In this document: piece after piece, positions 1-5,922 of the stretch
Layout: every line of letters begins with the position of its first letter
Numbering within the stretch: position 1 is the first letter of the stretch
Origin: Verrucomicrobiota bacterium
GTDB lineage: Bacteria > Verrucomicrobiota > Verrucomicrobiia > Limisphaerales > JAFMIX01
NCBI GenBank assembly: GCA_026397895.1
Contig: JAPLTZ010000124.1
Coordinates: 1 to 12,130, forward strand
Direction: 5' to 3'
DNA length: 12,130 bases
Notes under the pieces: model-generated
The model's database searches: none
What the model saw: only the letters and a program-made list of their open reading frames with translations
What the model was told of the DNA's origin: nothing
Position numbers and translations under genes: made by a program

Positions 1-721
1 AATTTCCCGGCTGATGGCGCGCGAGAAAGAATTCCAGGATGGCGCGGCTCGTGGCGATGTTCAGGTTGAACGTGCGGTCAACGAACTTGAATTGCTTCAG
101 GCCGCGGTCGAGCAGGCGCTGCATTGCGGCGAGAAATTTTTCCAGCTCCACGGCGCGCACCGGCACATCGAGCGACGACAGGCAGAACTCGCAGGTGAAC
201 GGGCAGCCGCGCGAGGCCTCGACGTAGACGACGCGGTGCGCGAGGTCGGCATCGGTGTAAAAGTCGTAGGGCAGGGCGAGCTGGGAAAACTCCGGCAGCG
301 GCGCTGCGATGATTTTGTCCTGCGGACGGCCACCGGAAAGAATCTGCCCGCACACCTCCGCAAATTTCAGATCGCCTTCGCCGGTGATTACATGGTCGGC
401 GAGCCGGACGATTTCCTGCTGCTCGGTTTCGTGGCTGACCTCCGGGCCGCCGAGGATGATCTTGATTTCCGGCCGCACGCGCCGAATGGCGGCGATGACT
501 TCGGTGGTTTCCGCGACGTTCCAGATGTAGACGCCGAGGCCGATGATGTTCGGTTCGAGCGCGAGGAGTTTTTCCGCGATGTCGAGCGGGCGCTGGTTGA
601 TGTCGAACTCGGCGATGACCGCGCGCGGCTGGAGTTCGCCGAGGTTGGCGAAGAGATAACGCAGGCCGAACGCGGCGTGGATGAACTTCGCGTTGAGTGT
701 GGCGAGGACGATTTCAGGCAC
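1..721 (-). CDS. B12-binding radical SAM protein (DUF4080-like), 3' end outside window
   Basis: The first 240 codons are present; the gene continues past the left edge. Residues 1-135 look like the Rossmann-type cobalamin-binding domain seen in BchE-type radical SAM enzymes (ALEPNIIGLGVYIWN near 54-68, ILGGPEVS near 89-96). The radical SAM cluster motif CPFTCEFC follows at residues 173-180 (Cys173, Cys177, Cys180), preceded by YVEASRG. FKFVDRTFN near 211-219 is typical of DUF4080-type members. Such enzymes use a 4Fe-4S cluster and S-adenosylmethionine, usually with cobalamin, for methylation or ring chemistry; the substrate cannot be told here. The start is a GTG: an in-frame TAA lies 9 bases upstream and no other start fits between. 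The gene lies 103 bases downstream of fumB on the same strand, separated by a repeat cluster, so cotranscription is uncertain. Family call is fairly sure; function is unknown. Confidence 0.88.
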   Translation of the reverse strand, partial: MPEIVLATLNAKFIHAAFGLRYLFANLGELQPRAVIAEFDINQRPLDIAEKLLALEPNIIGLGVYIWNVAETTEVIAAIRRVRPEIKIILGGPEVSHETEQQEIVRLADHVITGEGDLKFAEVCGQILSGGRPQDKIIAAPLPEFSQLALPYDFYTDADLAHRVVYVEASRGCPFTCEFCLSSLDVPVRAVELEKFLAAMQRLLDRGLKQFKFVDRTFNLNIATSRAILEFFLARHQPGN

Positions 722-750
722 GCGGGAAAATTAACGCAACGATGCTGGAA

Positions 751-825
751 AGACAGGATTAACAAGATTATCAGGATTCAATTCGATGCAAGGCGACAGC
801 CCATCAATCCTGCACAATCCTGTCT
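751..825. repeat. CAGGATT-type short repeat cluster with inverted arms
   Basis: Three units at 9-base spacing read CAGGATT (754-760), CAAGATT (763-769) and CAGGATT (772-778). Two inverted units, AATCCTG, follow at 806-812 and 816-822. The outer arms AGACAGGATT (751-760) and AATCCTGTCT (816-825) are perfect 10-base complements around a 55-base loop. The right arm touches the first base of the fumB stop codon; the rest fills the gap before the radical SAM gene. Similar AATCCTG/CAGGATT arrays are, from memory, common in intergenic DNA of several environmental phyla; their role is not established. There is no U-tract, so I do not call a terminator. Confidence 0.6.
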
Positions 826-1400
826 CAAAGTCGCTCCGCCAGCGCCGCCTGACTCTTGGCGAGAACTTCCTCGTGCAGCGAATTGCCGTGCGCGTCAATC
901 GTCACCACCGCCGGGAAATCCACCACTTCCAGTTCCCAGATCGCTTCGGGCGAGCCGAACTTCTCCAGGAAATAGACGTTGCGCACCTGCTTGATGCACT
1001 CGGCCAGCACCTGCGCCGCGCCGCCGATGGCGTGCAGATACACGCAGCCATATTCCTTGCACGCCGCCTGCGTCTTCGCGCCCATGCCGCCCTTGCCGAT
1101 GACGCCGCGCAAGCCGAAGTCGCGGATGACCTGCCATTGATACGGCTCTTCGCGGATGGACGTGGTCGGGCCGGCGGCGGTGCAGATATAGCTGCCGTCC
1201 GGCTGCTTCATCATCACCGGGCCGCAGTGATACATGATGCCGTCCTTGAAACTCACGCCCGGCGGCAACGCGCCGCCCTCGTGCAGATACTTGTGCACCG
1301 CGTCGCGTCCGGTGAAGACCGTGCCGGAAATGAGAACCTCGTCGCCAACTTTCAGCGCGCGGACTTTTTCTTCGGTGAAGGGGAAAGATAGTTTTGTCAT
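825..1400 (-). CDS. fumB: Fumarate hydratase class I, beta subunit (C-terminal domain type)
   Basis: This is a 191-residue protein of the Fe-S hydro-lyase beta family (fumarase/TtdB type). With the alpha subunit it interconverts fumarate and L-malate in the citric acid cycle, in the cytoplasm. Family motifs are in order: GRDAVH at 31-36, HCGPV at 58-62, AGPTTSIRE near 76-84 and GKGGMG at 102-107. Length fits a free-standing beta subunit, so this copy appears intact. ATG at 1400 begins the family-typical N-terminus and lies 3 bases after the DUF2283 stop codon, suggesting translational coupling. Its partner fumA is about 1.4 kb upstream instead of adjacent; foreign genes lie between. The first 22 codons are repeated upstream at 1922-1988. 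The symbol here means the beta subunit, not E. coli FumB. Confidence 0.92.
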   Translation of the reverse strand: MTKLSFPFTEEKVRALKVGDEVLISGTVFTGRDAVHKYLHEGGALPPGVSFKDGIMYHCGPVMMKQPDGSYICTAAGPTTSIREEPYQWQVIRDFGLRGVIGKGGMGAKTQAACKEYGCVYLHAIGGAAQVLAECIKQVRNVYFLEKFGSPEAIWELEVVDFPAVVTIDAHGNSLHEEVLAKSQAALAERL

Positions 1401-1403
1401 GAC

Positions 1404-1613
1404 TCAAGCCGCCACCAGATCAGCCTCCAGTGGATTGCCCTTTTTGAACTTGCTCACGCCCGTGACGCTGAAACCGATGACCTGCCCCGCCGCATCCACG
1501 CGCTCCATCACGGCATCGTTGGTGGTGGCTTTCTCGTAACCAGCCGCGCCCGAAAAGCGGACTTCAAGGAAATCCGCCTCTGCATCGAACCAGACTTTTA
1601 TTTTATCGGCCAT
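1404..1613 (-). CDS. DUF2283 family small protein, possible antitoxin
   Basis: This 69-residue protein fits the DUF2283 pattern: a short Asp/Glu-rich N-terminus reading KVWFDAEADFLEVRFSG (about residues 6-22), then a segment with VMERVDAAGQVIGFSV (about 35-50). The family has no firmly known function but, from memory, is often encoded next to small toxin-like genes, and an antitoxin role is a common guess. Its start overlaps the end of the upstream PBECR-like gene by 16 bases, as in coupled two-gene modules. Its stop is 3 bases before the intact fumB start. Composition is nearer to the chromosome than to the HNH gene. Family assignment is fairly confident; the antitoxin role is inference. Confidence 0.75.
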   Translation of the reverse strand: MADKIKVWFDAEADFLEVRFSGAAGYEKATTNDAVMERVDAAGQVIGFSVTGVSKFKKGNPLEADLVAA

Positions 1614-1909
1614 AAATCTTCTCCGGGTTTCGGTTTGTCGGTCAGGTAAGCCGTGACCACAAACGCATCGTTCTCCGGGTATTTAACCACAACACACAGC
1701 CATTTGCCACCCACAATCGTCTGCGTATAAAACTCGTAGAACAACTGCACCGTCGCATCCGAACGCGAACGGCGAACCAGTTGCGGCTCGCGCAATACCC
1801 GCTCGACTTCCGCCGCCATGCCCTGCATTTCCGGATGTTCCAAAATGTGCGCCAACCGCTCATCCGTGAGCCGCACCGAATGACCAAAGCAATCTTTAAG
1901 CGTCCTCAT
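1598..1909 (-). CDS. PBECR/BECR-fold-like small protein, possible RNase toxin
   Basis: A 103-residue protein. The N-terminal LTDERLAHILEHPEM (about 14-28) and the C-terminal WLCVVVKYPENDAFVVTAYLTD (about 69-90; helix, then strands with an aromatic-rich core) resemble the phage barnase-EndoU-colicin-RelE-like (PBECR) nuclease group, also sometimes labelled DUF4258-like. Conserved candidates for catalysis are His21 and His25, the Arg pair near 46-47 and a late Thr/Tyr. The ATG at 1909 begins 13 bases past the point where a duplicated fumB fragment ends, and the stop overlaps the DUF2283 start by 16 bases. Toxin first, small partner second, with overlap, suggests a toxin-antitoxin-like unit. Fold assignment is by recollection of family sequences and is moderate; activity is unproven. 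Confidence 0.65.
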   Translation of the reverse strand: MRTLKDCFGHSVRLTDERLAHILEHPEMQGMAAEVERVLREPQLVRRSRSDATVQLFYEFYTQTIVGGKWLCVVVKYPENDAFVVTAYLTDKPKPGEDLWPIK

Positions 1910-1988
1910 GTAAATGCCTACGAACCTCGTCGCCGACTTTCAGCGCGCGGATTTTTTCTTCGGTAAAGGGGAAGGACAGTTTGGTCAT
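1896..1988 (-). pseudogene. Truncated 5' copy of fumB (22 codons plus 8 unrelated codons)
   Basis: An ATG at 1988 opens a 30-codon frame whose first 22 residues match the N-terminus of intact fumB with one change (Val13 to Ile). The matching DNA is 1922-1988 against 1334-1400: 67 bases with 6 mismatches, 5 of them synonymous. After codon 22 the frame runs into unrelated sequence and stops at 1896, overlapping the start of the PBECR-like gene. The ATG overlaps the stop of the HNH gene (ATGA). It cannot make a fumarase domain. It is either the left-over native start or a piece brought in with the insert. It might act as a translated coupler into the next gene. Confidence 0.85.
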
Positions 1989-2827
1989 AACTTATCGAAT
2001 GGAGATTGAATGGCTGACCGCTTCGGCTCGTTAAGGTTAATTAGCAATTCTCGCTGCGTTGGTATAATTCGCGCATGTTTACAGCGGTTCACTTTGGCCC
2101 AGAGCGGTTGTAGATTGGAATAGTGAAAACATCTCCGTTGCTCTTCGGGATTAGATAAGTCAAAACTTGAACAAGGTTCTTTATGGTCTAAGTGCCATCC
2201 GCTTCCATAATTTCTCCAACTCATTCCTCGGGTGAACCGTGATTCCAAATGAGACTTAAATTGTTCCAAAGAACATCCGAGCAGAACTAAAGTTGGTGCG
2301 GATTTAAGCTTACCCTTTAACACTCTGTTTATCCGACTCCTAAGCCTACGCTTGATAAGAATGGCAGGGCAGCTTCTCCATTTGTAATATTGTGACTTAG
2401 CTGTTTTGTTAAAAGCCCACCTTGTTGCTTCAGGATGGTTTTTCCAATGTTTAGACTCGTCAAATCGCTTAAGTTTTTTTGCGGCGTCTTTGTATTGCTC
2501 GACTATCAACCGTTCGCCTAGGCGATTAATCGAAATCCTTTTATTGCCTTTAACATGTTGCGGTCTTATTCGACTTGCATCGAACACTCCTGCTTTCTGC
2601 AGAACGTCCTTTACCACATAGAAGGTTGTTCCAACTTCACAGGCGATCGGATTTATGAACAAGCCGCGTTTGTATAATTCCAAAATTTTATCAACCCGTT
2701 CTTTCGCGATGTAGCCCGCATTCTGTTTTTTGTGACCGAAGTAGCACGAATATGAACAATAAAATCCTTTTGCGTTTTTGAACGGTTCAAAACTTGTTCC
2801 GCAATGTTTACAGATTTTAGTATTCAT
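1985..2827 (-). CDS. HNH endonuclease with N-terminal zinc ribbon, homing-type
   Basis: A 280-residue protein. A zinc-ribbon-like N-terminus has Cys6, Cys9, Cys24 and Cys28. A helix-turn-helix-like stretch (ACEVGTTFYVVKDVLQKAG) follows near 62-80, then a basic middle. The C-terminal part holds GCSLEQFKSHLESRF and the HNH core GWHLDHKEP (His212, Asp214, His215) with YSNLQPLW (Asn238) and a basic tail. This layout is typical of phage and free-standing homing HNH nucleases, which nick or cut DNA and spread by recombination. ATG at 2827 is preferred; a GTG directly before it (2830) is possible. The gene is visibly AT-rich beside its GC-rich neighbours, a sign of transfer. It sits 13 bases after fumA, and its stop overlaps the ATG of the truncated fumB copy. 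Confidence 0.85.
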   Translation of the reverse strand: MNTKICKHCGTSFEPFKNAKGFYCSYSCYFGHKKQNAGYIAKERVDKILELYKRGLFINPIACEVGTTFYVVKDVLQKAGVFDASRIRPQHVKGNKRISINRLGERLIVEQYKDAAKKLKRFDESKHWKNHPEATRWAFNKTAKSQYYKWRSCPAILIKRRLRSRINRVLKGKLKSAPTLVLLGCSLEQFKSHLESRFTRGMSWRNYGSGWHLDHKEPCSSFDLSNPEEQRRCFHYSNLQPLWAKVNRCKHARIIPTQRELLINLNEPKRSAIQSPFDKL

Positions 2828-2840
2828 CACTGGCTAGCTT

Positions 2841-3719
2841 TTAATAAAGCCATTTCCCAATTTTCCCCTCCGCATCCAGCGTCACGCCCTGACGCCGATA
2901 CGCCCAGCACATGTAGCTGATGCTCACAAAATACGACGCCGGCACGCGGTTCGCCGCGCAAATCTTCACGCCCAGCAGCGTCGTCTTGCCGCCAAAACCC
3001 ATCGGGCCGATGCCGAGTTCGTTCGCCGTCTTCAAGATGTCCTGCTCCAGCGCGTCGAGCTTCGGTTCGGGATTGCGGTCGTCCAGCAAACGGAGGAGTT
3101 GGGTCTTGGAAAGTTCGTAGCCCGTCGCGCGGTCGCCGCCGATGCACACGCCGAGCACGCCCGGCCCGCAGCCTTTGCCTTGCGCCTGCAACACCGCGTC
3201 GAGGATCGCCTTGCGGCAGCCGTCGAGGTCGCGGTTCGCGTGGATAGCGTCGTCCGGCAGCGAGTATTGCGCGCCGACGTTTTCGCAGCCGCCGCCCTTG
3301 AGCACGAGCTTCACGGAAATTTCCGCCGAACGATGCTGATGAAAATGAAACGCCGGTGCGCCCGGCCCGACGTTCGTGCCGTCGTTCTTGCCGGTGAGCG
3401 AATCCACGGAGTTCTGGCGGAGAAAACCTTTCTTGGTGGCGAGTGTCACGGCTTCGCGCGCTGTCTCGGCGAAGGTGATCTGGTCGTAGCCCACGGGGAC
3501 ATCGACATAAAACAGGATGCTCCCCGTATCCTGACAGATGGGCTGCGACTTGGTTTTCGCGAGGGCGATGTTTTGGTCGATGATCTTGAAAGCATTCGCG
3601 GCGAGGGAATTTTTCTTCTCGTTCTCCAGTGACGTGAGAATCGCGCGATGGACATCGTCGGGAATCTCGGCGGAGGTGCGGCGGATGAGTTCGATGAGGG
3701 AGTTCAGCAGGTCGCTCAT
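2841..3719 (-). CDS. fumA: Fumarate hydratase class I, alpha subunit
   Basis: A 292-residue protein of the Fe-S hydro-lyase alpha family, the partner of the beta subunit at 825-1400. Together they form an oxygen-sensitive 4Fe-4S fumarase of the citric acid cycle. Motifs: SQPICQDTGS with Cys62, KGGGCENVG with Cys145, GKGCGPGVLGVCIGGD with Cys184, GIGPMGFGGKTTLLGV near 236-251 and YMCWAYRR with Cys271. Cys62, Cys184 and Cys271 are my best candidates for the cluster ligands. Length is normal for a split alpha subunit. The ATG at 3719 gives the usual N-terminus; no clear Shine-Dalgarno site is seen. The symbol denotes the alpha subunit by function, not the one-chain E. coli FumA. In this locus the beta gene does not follow directly, because the HNH gene and the PBECR/DUF2283 pair lie between. 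Confidence 0.92.
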   Translation of the reverse strand: MSDLLNSLIELIRRTSAEIPDDVHRAILTSLENEKKNSLAANAFKIIDQNIALAKTKSQPICQDTGSILFYVDVPVGYDQITFAETAREAVTLATKKGFLRQNSVDSLTGKNDGTNVGPGAPAFHFHQHRSAEISVKLVLKGGGCENVGAQYSLPDDAIHANRDLDGCRKAILDAVLQAQGKGCGPGVLGVCIGGDRATGYELSKTQLLRLLDDRNPEPKLDALEQDILKTANELGIGPMGFGGKTTLLGVKICAANRVPASYFVSISYMCWAYRRQGVTLDAEGKIGKWLY

Positions 3720-3857
3720 AAGGTGCGGGCAGCGTAAGCGTTGCGGCGGCGGGCGTCAATTTTGTTGAACGGGCGGAAAAGTCCTCTACTCTCGCGGCCA
3801 TGTATGGCTTTGCTGGTCAAATACGGCTGTCATTCCCATTAGCCCGACAAATCGCGC

Positions 3858-3886
3858 TTGACCGGCCGTCGTCCGCCTTATATTTT
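3858..3886 (+). promoter_or_regulatory. Candidate sigma70-type promoter for the ilvB leader
   Basis: TTGACC at 3858-3863 matches 5 of 6 bases of the -35 consensus. A -10 candidate is TATTTT at 3881-3886 (17-base spacer) or TATATT at 3879-3884 (15-base spacer). Transcription would begin near 3891-3893, on or next to the leader ATG, so the leader mRNA could be leaderless. A weaker pair, TTGAAC (3765-3770) and TACTCT (3787-3792), lies further upstream and would start near 3799. The interval 3720-3892 between fumA and the leader is otherwise a divergent promoter region with no gene I can support. Confidence 0.5.
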
Positions 3887-3892
3887 TCCGCC

Positions 3893-3964
3893 ATGATTCT
3901 GAACGCGCAACTGGCAGCCGTAGTCGTCGTAGTTAGCGACGCCGTTGGCTCTTGTCGCGCCTAG
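3893..3964 (+). CDS. Val-rich leader peptide of the ilvB attenuator
   Basis: A 23-codon frame starts with MILNAQLAA, runs through five consecutive Val codons (3920-3934: GTA GTC GTC GTA GTT), then SDAVG, and stops at TAG 3962-3964. Six of 23 residues are Val. Its design resembles the E. coli ilvBN leader peptide IvbL, also a short Val-rich peptide ahead of an acetolactate synthase gene. Scarce charged Val-tRNA would stall ribosomes in the Val run and so relieve termination downstream. The same frame is open back to an ATG at 3800, so a 54-residue version is possible. The peptide itself probably has no function after synthesis. Confidence rests on the Val run, the stop position and the matching RNA structures. 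Confidence 0.85.
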   Translation: MILNAQLAAVVVVVSDAVGSCRA

Positions 3965-3990
3965 TGCAAATTTCGACAAGAACCCACGGC
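3908..3990 (+). promoter_or_regulatory. Attenuator: protector and antiterminator pairings
   Basis: Segment 1 (3908-3915, CAACTGGC) can pair with segment 2 (3941-3947, GCCGTTG): 7 pairs with one bulged T, enclosing the Val codons. Segment 2 can instead pair with segment 3. TCTTGTCG (3950-3957) matches CGACAAGA (3974-3981) over 8 pairs, and GCCGTTGG (3941-3948) matches CCCACGGC (3983-3990) over 7 of 8 pairs, giving a long antiterminator hairpin. That hairpin consumes the 5' arm of the terminator at 3981-4010. A ribosome stalled on Val codons would block segment 1 and favour the antiterminator. A ribosome reaching the stop at 3962 would break segment 2 and favour termination. Pairings were found by eye; energies were not computed. 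Confidence 0.78.
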
Positions 3991-4010
3991 TTCAATGTCG
4001 TGGGTTTTTT
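3981..4010 (+). terminator. Attenuator terminator ahead of ilvB
   Basis: The arm AACCCACGGC (3981-3990) pairs with GTCGTGGGTT (3997-4006) as a 10-base stem including one G-U pair, with a TTCAAT loop. A run of six T bases (4005-4010) follows. This is a good intrinsic terminator. It sits 16 bases after the leader stop codon and 36 bases before the ilvB ATG, the usual position of an amino-acid attenuator. Its 5' arm is shared with the antiterminator. Confidence 0.88.
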
Positions 4011-4046
4011 GTTATCCGCGACGCGAGGCCTCAACCAAAAGAAAAC

Positions 4047-5860
4047 ATGAGCAAGACAACTGAAACAGCCAAAATCAAGGCCGCCAAGCCGGCCGCGAAA
4101 ACAGGCACCCAACGTGAACGCGCCGAAATCGGCCAGACCATGGAGGGCGCGGACATCCTCGTGACGTGCCTCGAACGCGAGGGCGTGGACACCATCTTCG
4201 CCTATCCCGGCGGCGCGAGCATGGTCATCCACCAGGCGCTGACGCGGTCGAAGAAAATCCGCACCATTCTCCCGCGCCACGAACAGGGCGGAGCGTTCGC
4301 CGCCGAAGGCTACGCACGTGCCACCGGCAAGGTGGGCGTGTGCATGGGCACGAGCGGCCCGGGCGCGACGAACCTCATCTCCGGCATCGCCGACGCCTAC
4401 ATGGATTCCATTCCGCTCGTGGCCATCACCGGGCAGGTGCCGCAGGCGATGATCGGCAAGGGCGCGTTTCAGGAGACGGACATTTTCGGCATGACGCTGC
4501 CGATCGTGAAGCACAGCTATCTCATCACCGACATCAAGGACATCCCGCGCATCGTGAAGGAGGCGTTCTACATCGCGGGCACCGGCCGCCCCGGCCCGGT
4601 GTTGATTGACGTGCCGAAGAACATCCAGCTCGGCAAGACGCAGCCGGTGTTCTGCAAGGAAATCAATCTGCCCGGCTACCAGCCCGAACCGCACGCCAGC
4701 GACATCGAGCTGAACGAAATCATCGGCCTCATCGAGAAATCCGAGCGCCCGGTGCTGTATTGCGGCGGCGGCATCATCAGCAGCAACGCCAGCGAGGAAC
4801 TGCGCGAGTTTCAGGCGCTGACGCAGATCCCCGTGACGACGACGACGTGAGCGGCGAGTTCGCGCCCAAGGAATCCCCCACCGACACGCCGAAGCTCATC
4901 GCGCCCGGCGCGGACCTCCTGCTCGCGTTCGGCGTGCGCTTCGACGACCGCGTGACCGGCAAGGTGAGCAAGTTCTGCGAGACCGGCACGATCGTGCACA
5001 TTGACATTGATGAATCCGAGCTGAACAAGAACAAGCCCGCGCAACTGCCCATCGTGAGCGACATCAAGTATGCGCTGCGCCGGTTGAACAAGATGATCCG
5101 CGAACGCGCCATCGCCAAGAAATTCACCGCGTGGCACAAACAGATCGCCGCGTGGAAGGCCAAGGCGCCGCTGAAATATCGCGTGACCGACGAGGTGTTG
5201 AAGTCGCAGCACGTGAAAGATTTCATGGGCGGCGAAACCGACCAGGTGATTCTGCCGCAATACGTCATGGAGGTGCTCTACGACTTGACCAAGGGCGACG
5301 CCATCATCACCACCGGCGTGGGCCAGCACCAGATGTGGGCCGGGCAATACTACCAATACAAGTTCGCCCGCCAGTTCCTCACCAGCGCCGGTCTCGGCGC
5401 GATGGGCTTCGGCTATCCCGCCGCCATCGGCGCGAAGGTGGCCTGCCCGGACCAGCAGGTGGTGGACATTGACGGCGACGGCGCGTTCCTGATGAACGTG
5501 CAGGAGCTCGCCACCGCGCACATCGAGAAGATCGCCGCCAAGGTGATCATCCTGAACAACCAGCACCTCGGCATGGTGATGCAGTGGGAAGACCGCTTCT
5601 TCAAGGGCAACCGCGGCCACACCTACCTCGGCGACCCGGACAAGCGGAAGCAGATTTATCCCGACTACGTCACCATGGCCAAGAGCTTCAACGTGCCGGC
5701 GGAACCCGTCATCTTCAAACGTGACCTCCGCGCCGCGCTCCAGCGCATGCTCGACGCCAACGAGCCGTATCTGCTCGACATCATCACGCCCTACAGCGAA
5801 CACGTGCTGCCGTTCATCCCCGCCGGCGCGACCGTGGCGGACATGATCTACGAGAAATAA
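4047..5860 (+). pseudogene. ilvB: Acetolactate synthase large subunit, frameshifted in this sequence
   Basis: Acetolactate synthase joins two pyruvates (or pyruvate and 2-oxobutyrate) in Val, Leu and Ile synthesis, using ThDP and FAD. The first frame (4047-4850, 267 residues) has a Lys/Ala-rich extension, then FAYPGGAS, RHEQGGAFAAEGYAR with the ThDP-activating Glu79, GTSGPGATN and GAFQETD, and stops after IPVTTTT. The second frame resumes at about 4847 with SGEFAPKESP, ADLLLAFGVRFDDRVTG and the ThDP/Mg motif GDGAFLMNVQEL...NN, ending at 5860 in the normal C-terminus. The join at 4848-4909 is 62 bases; from memory about 93 are expected, and the LGMHG FAD-site segment is absent. This may be real decay or an assembly error. 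ATG 4047 is chosen because earlier frames cross the terminator. No small subunit gene (ilvN) follows. Upstream is a full attenuator. Confidence 0.87.
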
Positions 5861-5892
5861 TCCCTGCGGTTAACCCGCGATTTTGAAATCAG

Positions 5893-5922
5893 CGCGCCGG
5901 ATGAAAGTCCGGCGCGTTTTTT
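5893..5922 (+). terminator. Intrinsic terminator of ilvB
   Basis: CGCGCCGGA (5893-5901) pairs perfectly with TCCGGCGCG (5908-5916) around a TGAAAG loop, followed by six T bases (5917-5922). It begins 32 bases after the ilvB stop. The last two T bases overlap the stop codon of the convergent carotenoid gene (5921-5923), so the two transcription units meet end to end. On the minus strand no clear U-tract follows, so it mainly serves ilvB. Confidence 0.88.

Noticed and set aside
751..825. CRISPR array
   Set aside because: Units are only about 7 bases with 2-3 base gaps; there are no spacers and no cas genes in the window.
14..994. Long plus-strand open frame over the radical SAM and fumB genes
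   Set aside because: It has no recognisable family, is rich in residues produced by GC-rich antisense reading, and lies opposite two clear minus-strand genes.
1334..1988. Insertion-sequence target-site duplication
   Set aside because: The 67-base repeats are only about 91% identical, lie in the same orientation as a gene start, and no transposase or terminal inverted repeats are present.
2827..3801. A 324-codon minus-strand frame over fumA
   Set aside because: It is an out-of-register reading of fumA; the real frame carries the Fe-S hydro-lyase motifs and cluster cysteines.
3945..4046. Upstream extension of ilvB to an ATG at 3945
   Set aside because: It would overlap the leader peptide stop and read through the attenuator terminator; the ATG at 4047 follows a purine-rich stretch and the family N-terminus begins after it.
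4836..4850. Programmed ribosomal frameshift in ilvB
   Set aside because: There is no slippery heptamer or clear downstream structure, and the protein segment would still lack the expected FAD-contact stretch, so a lesion or sequence error is likelier.
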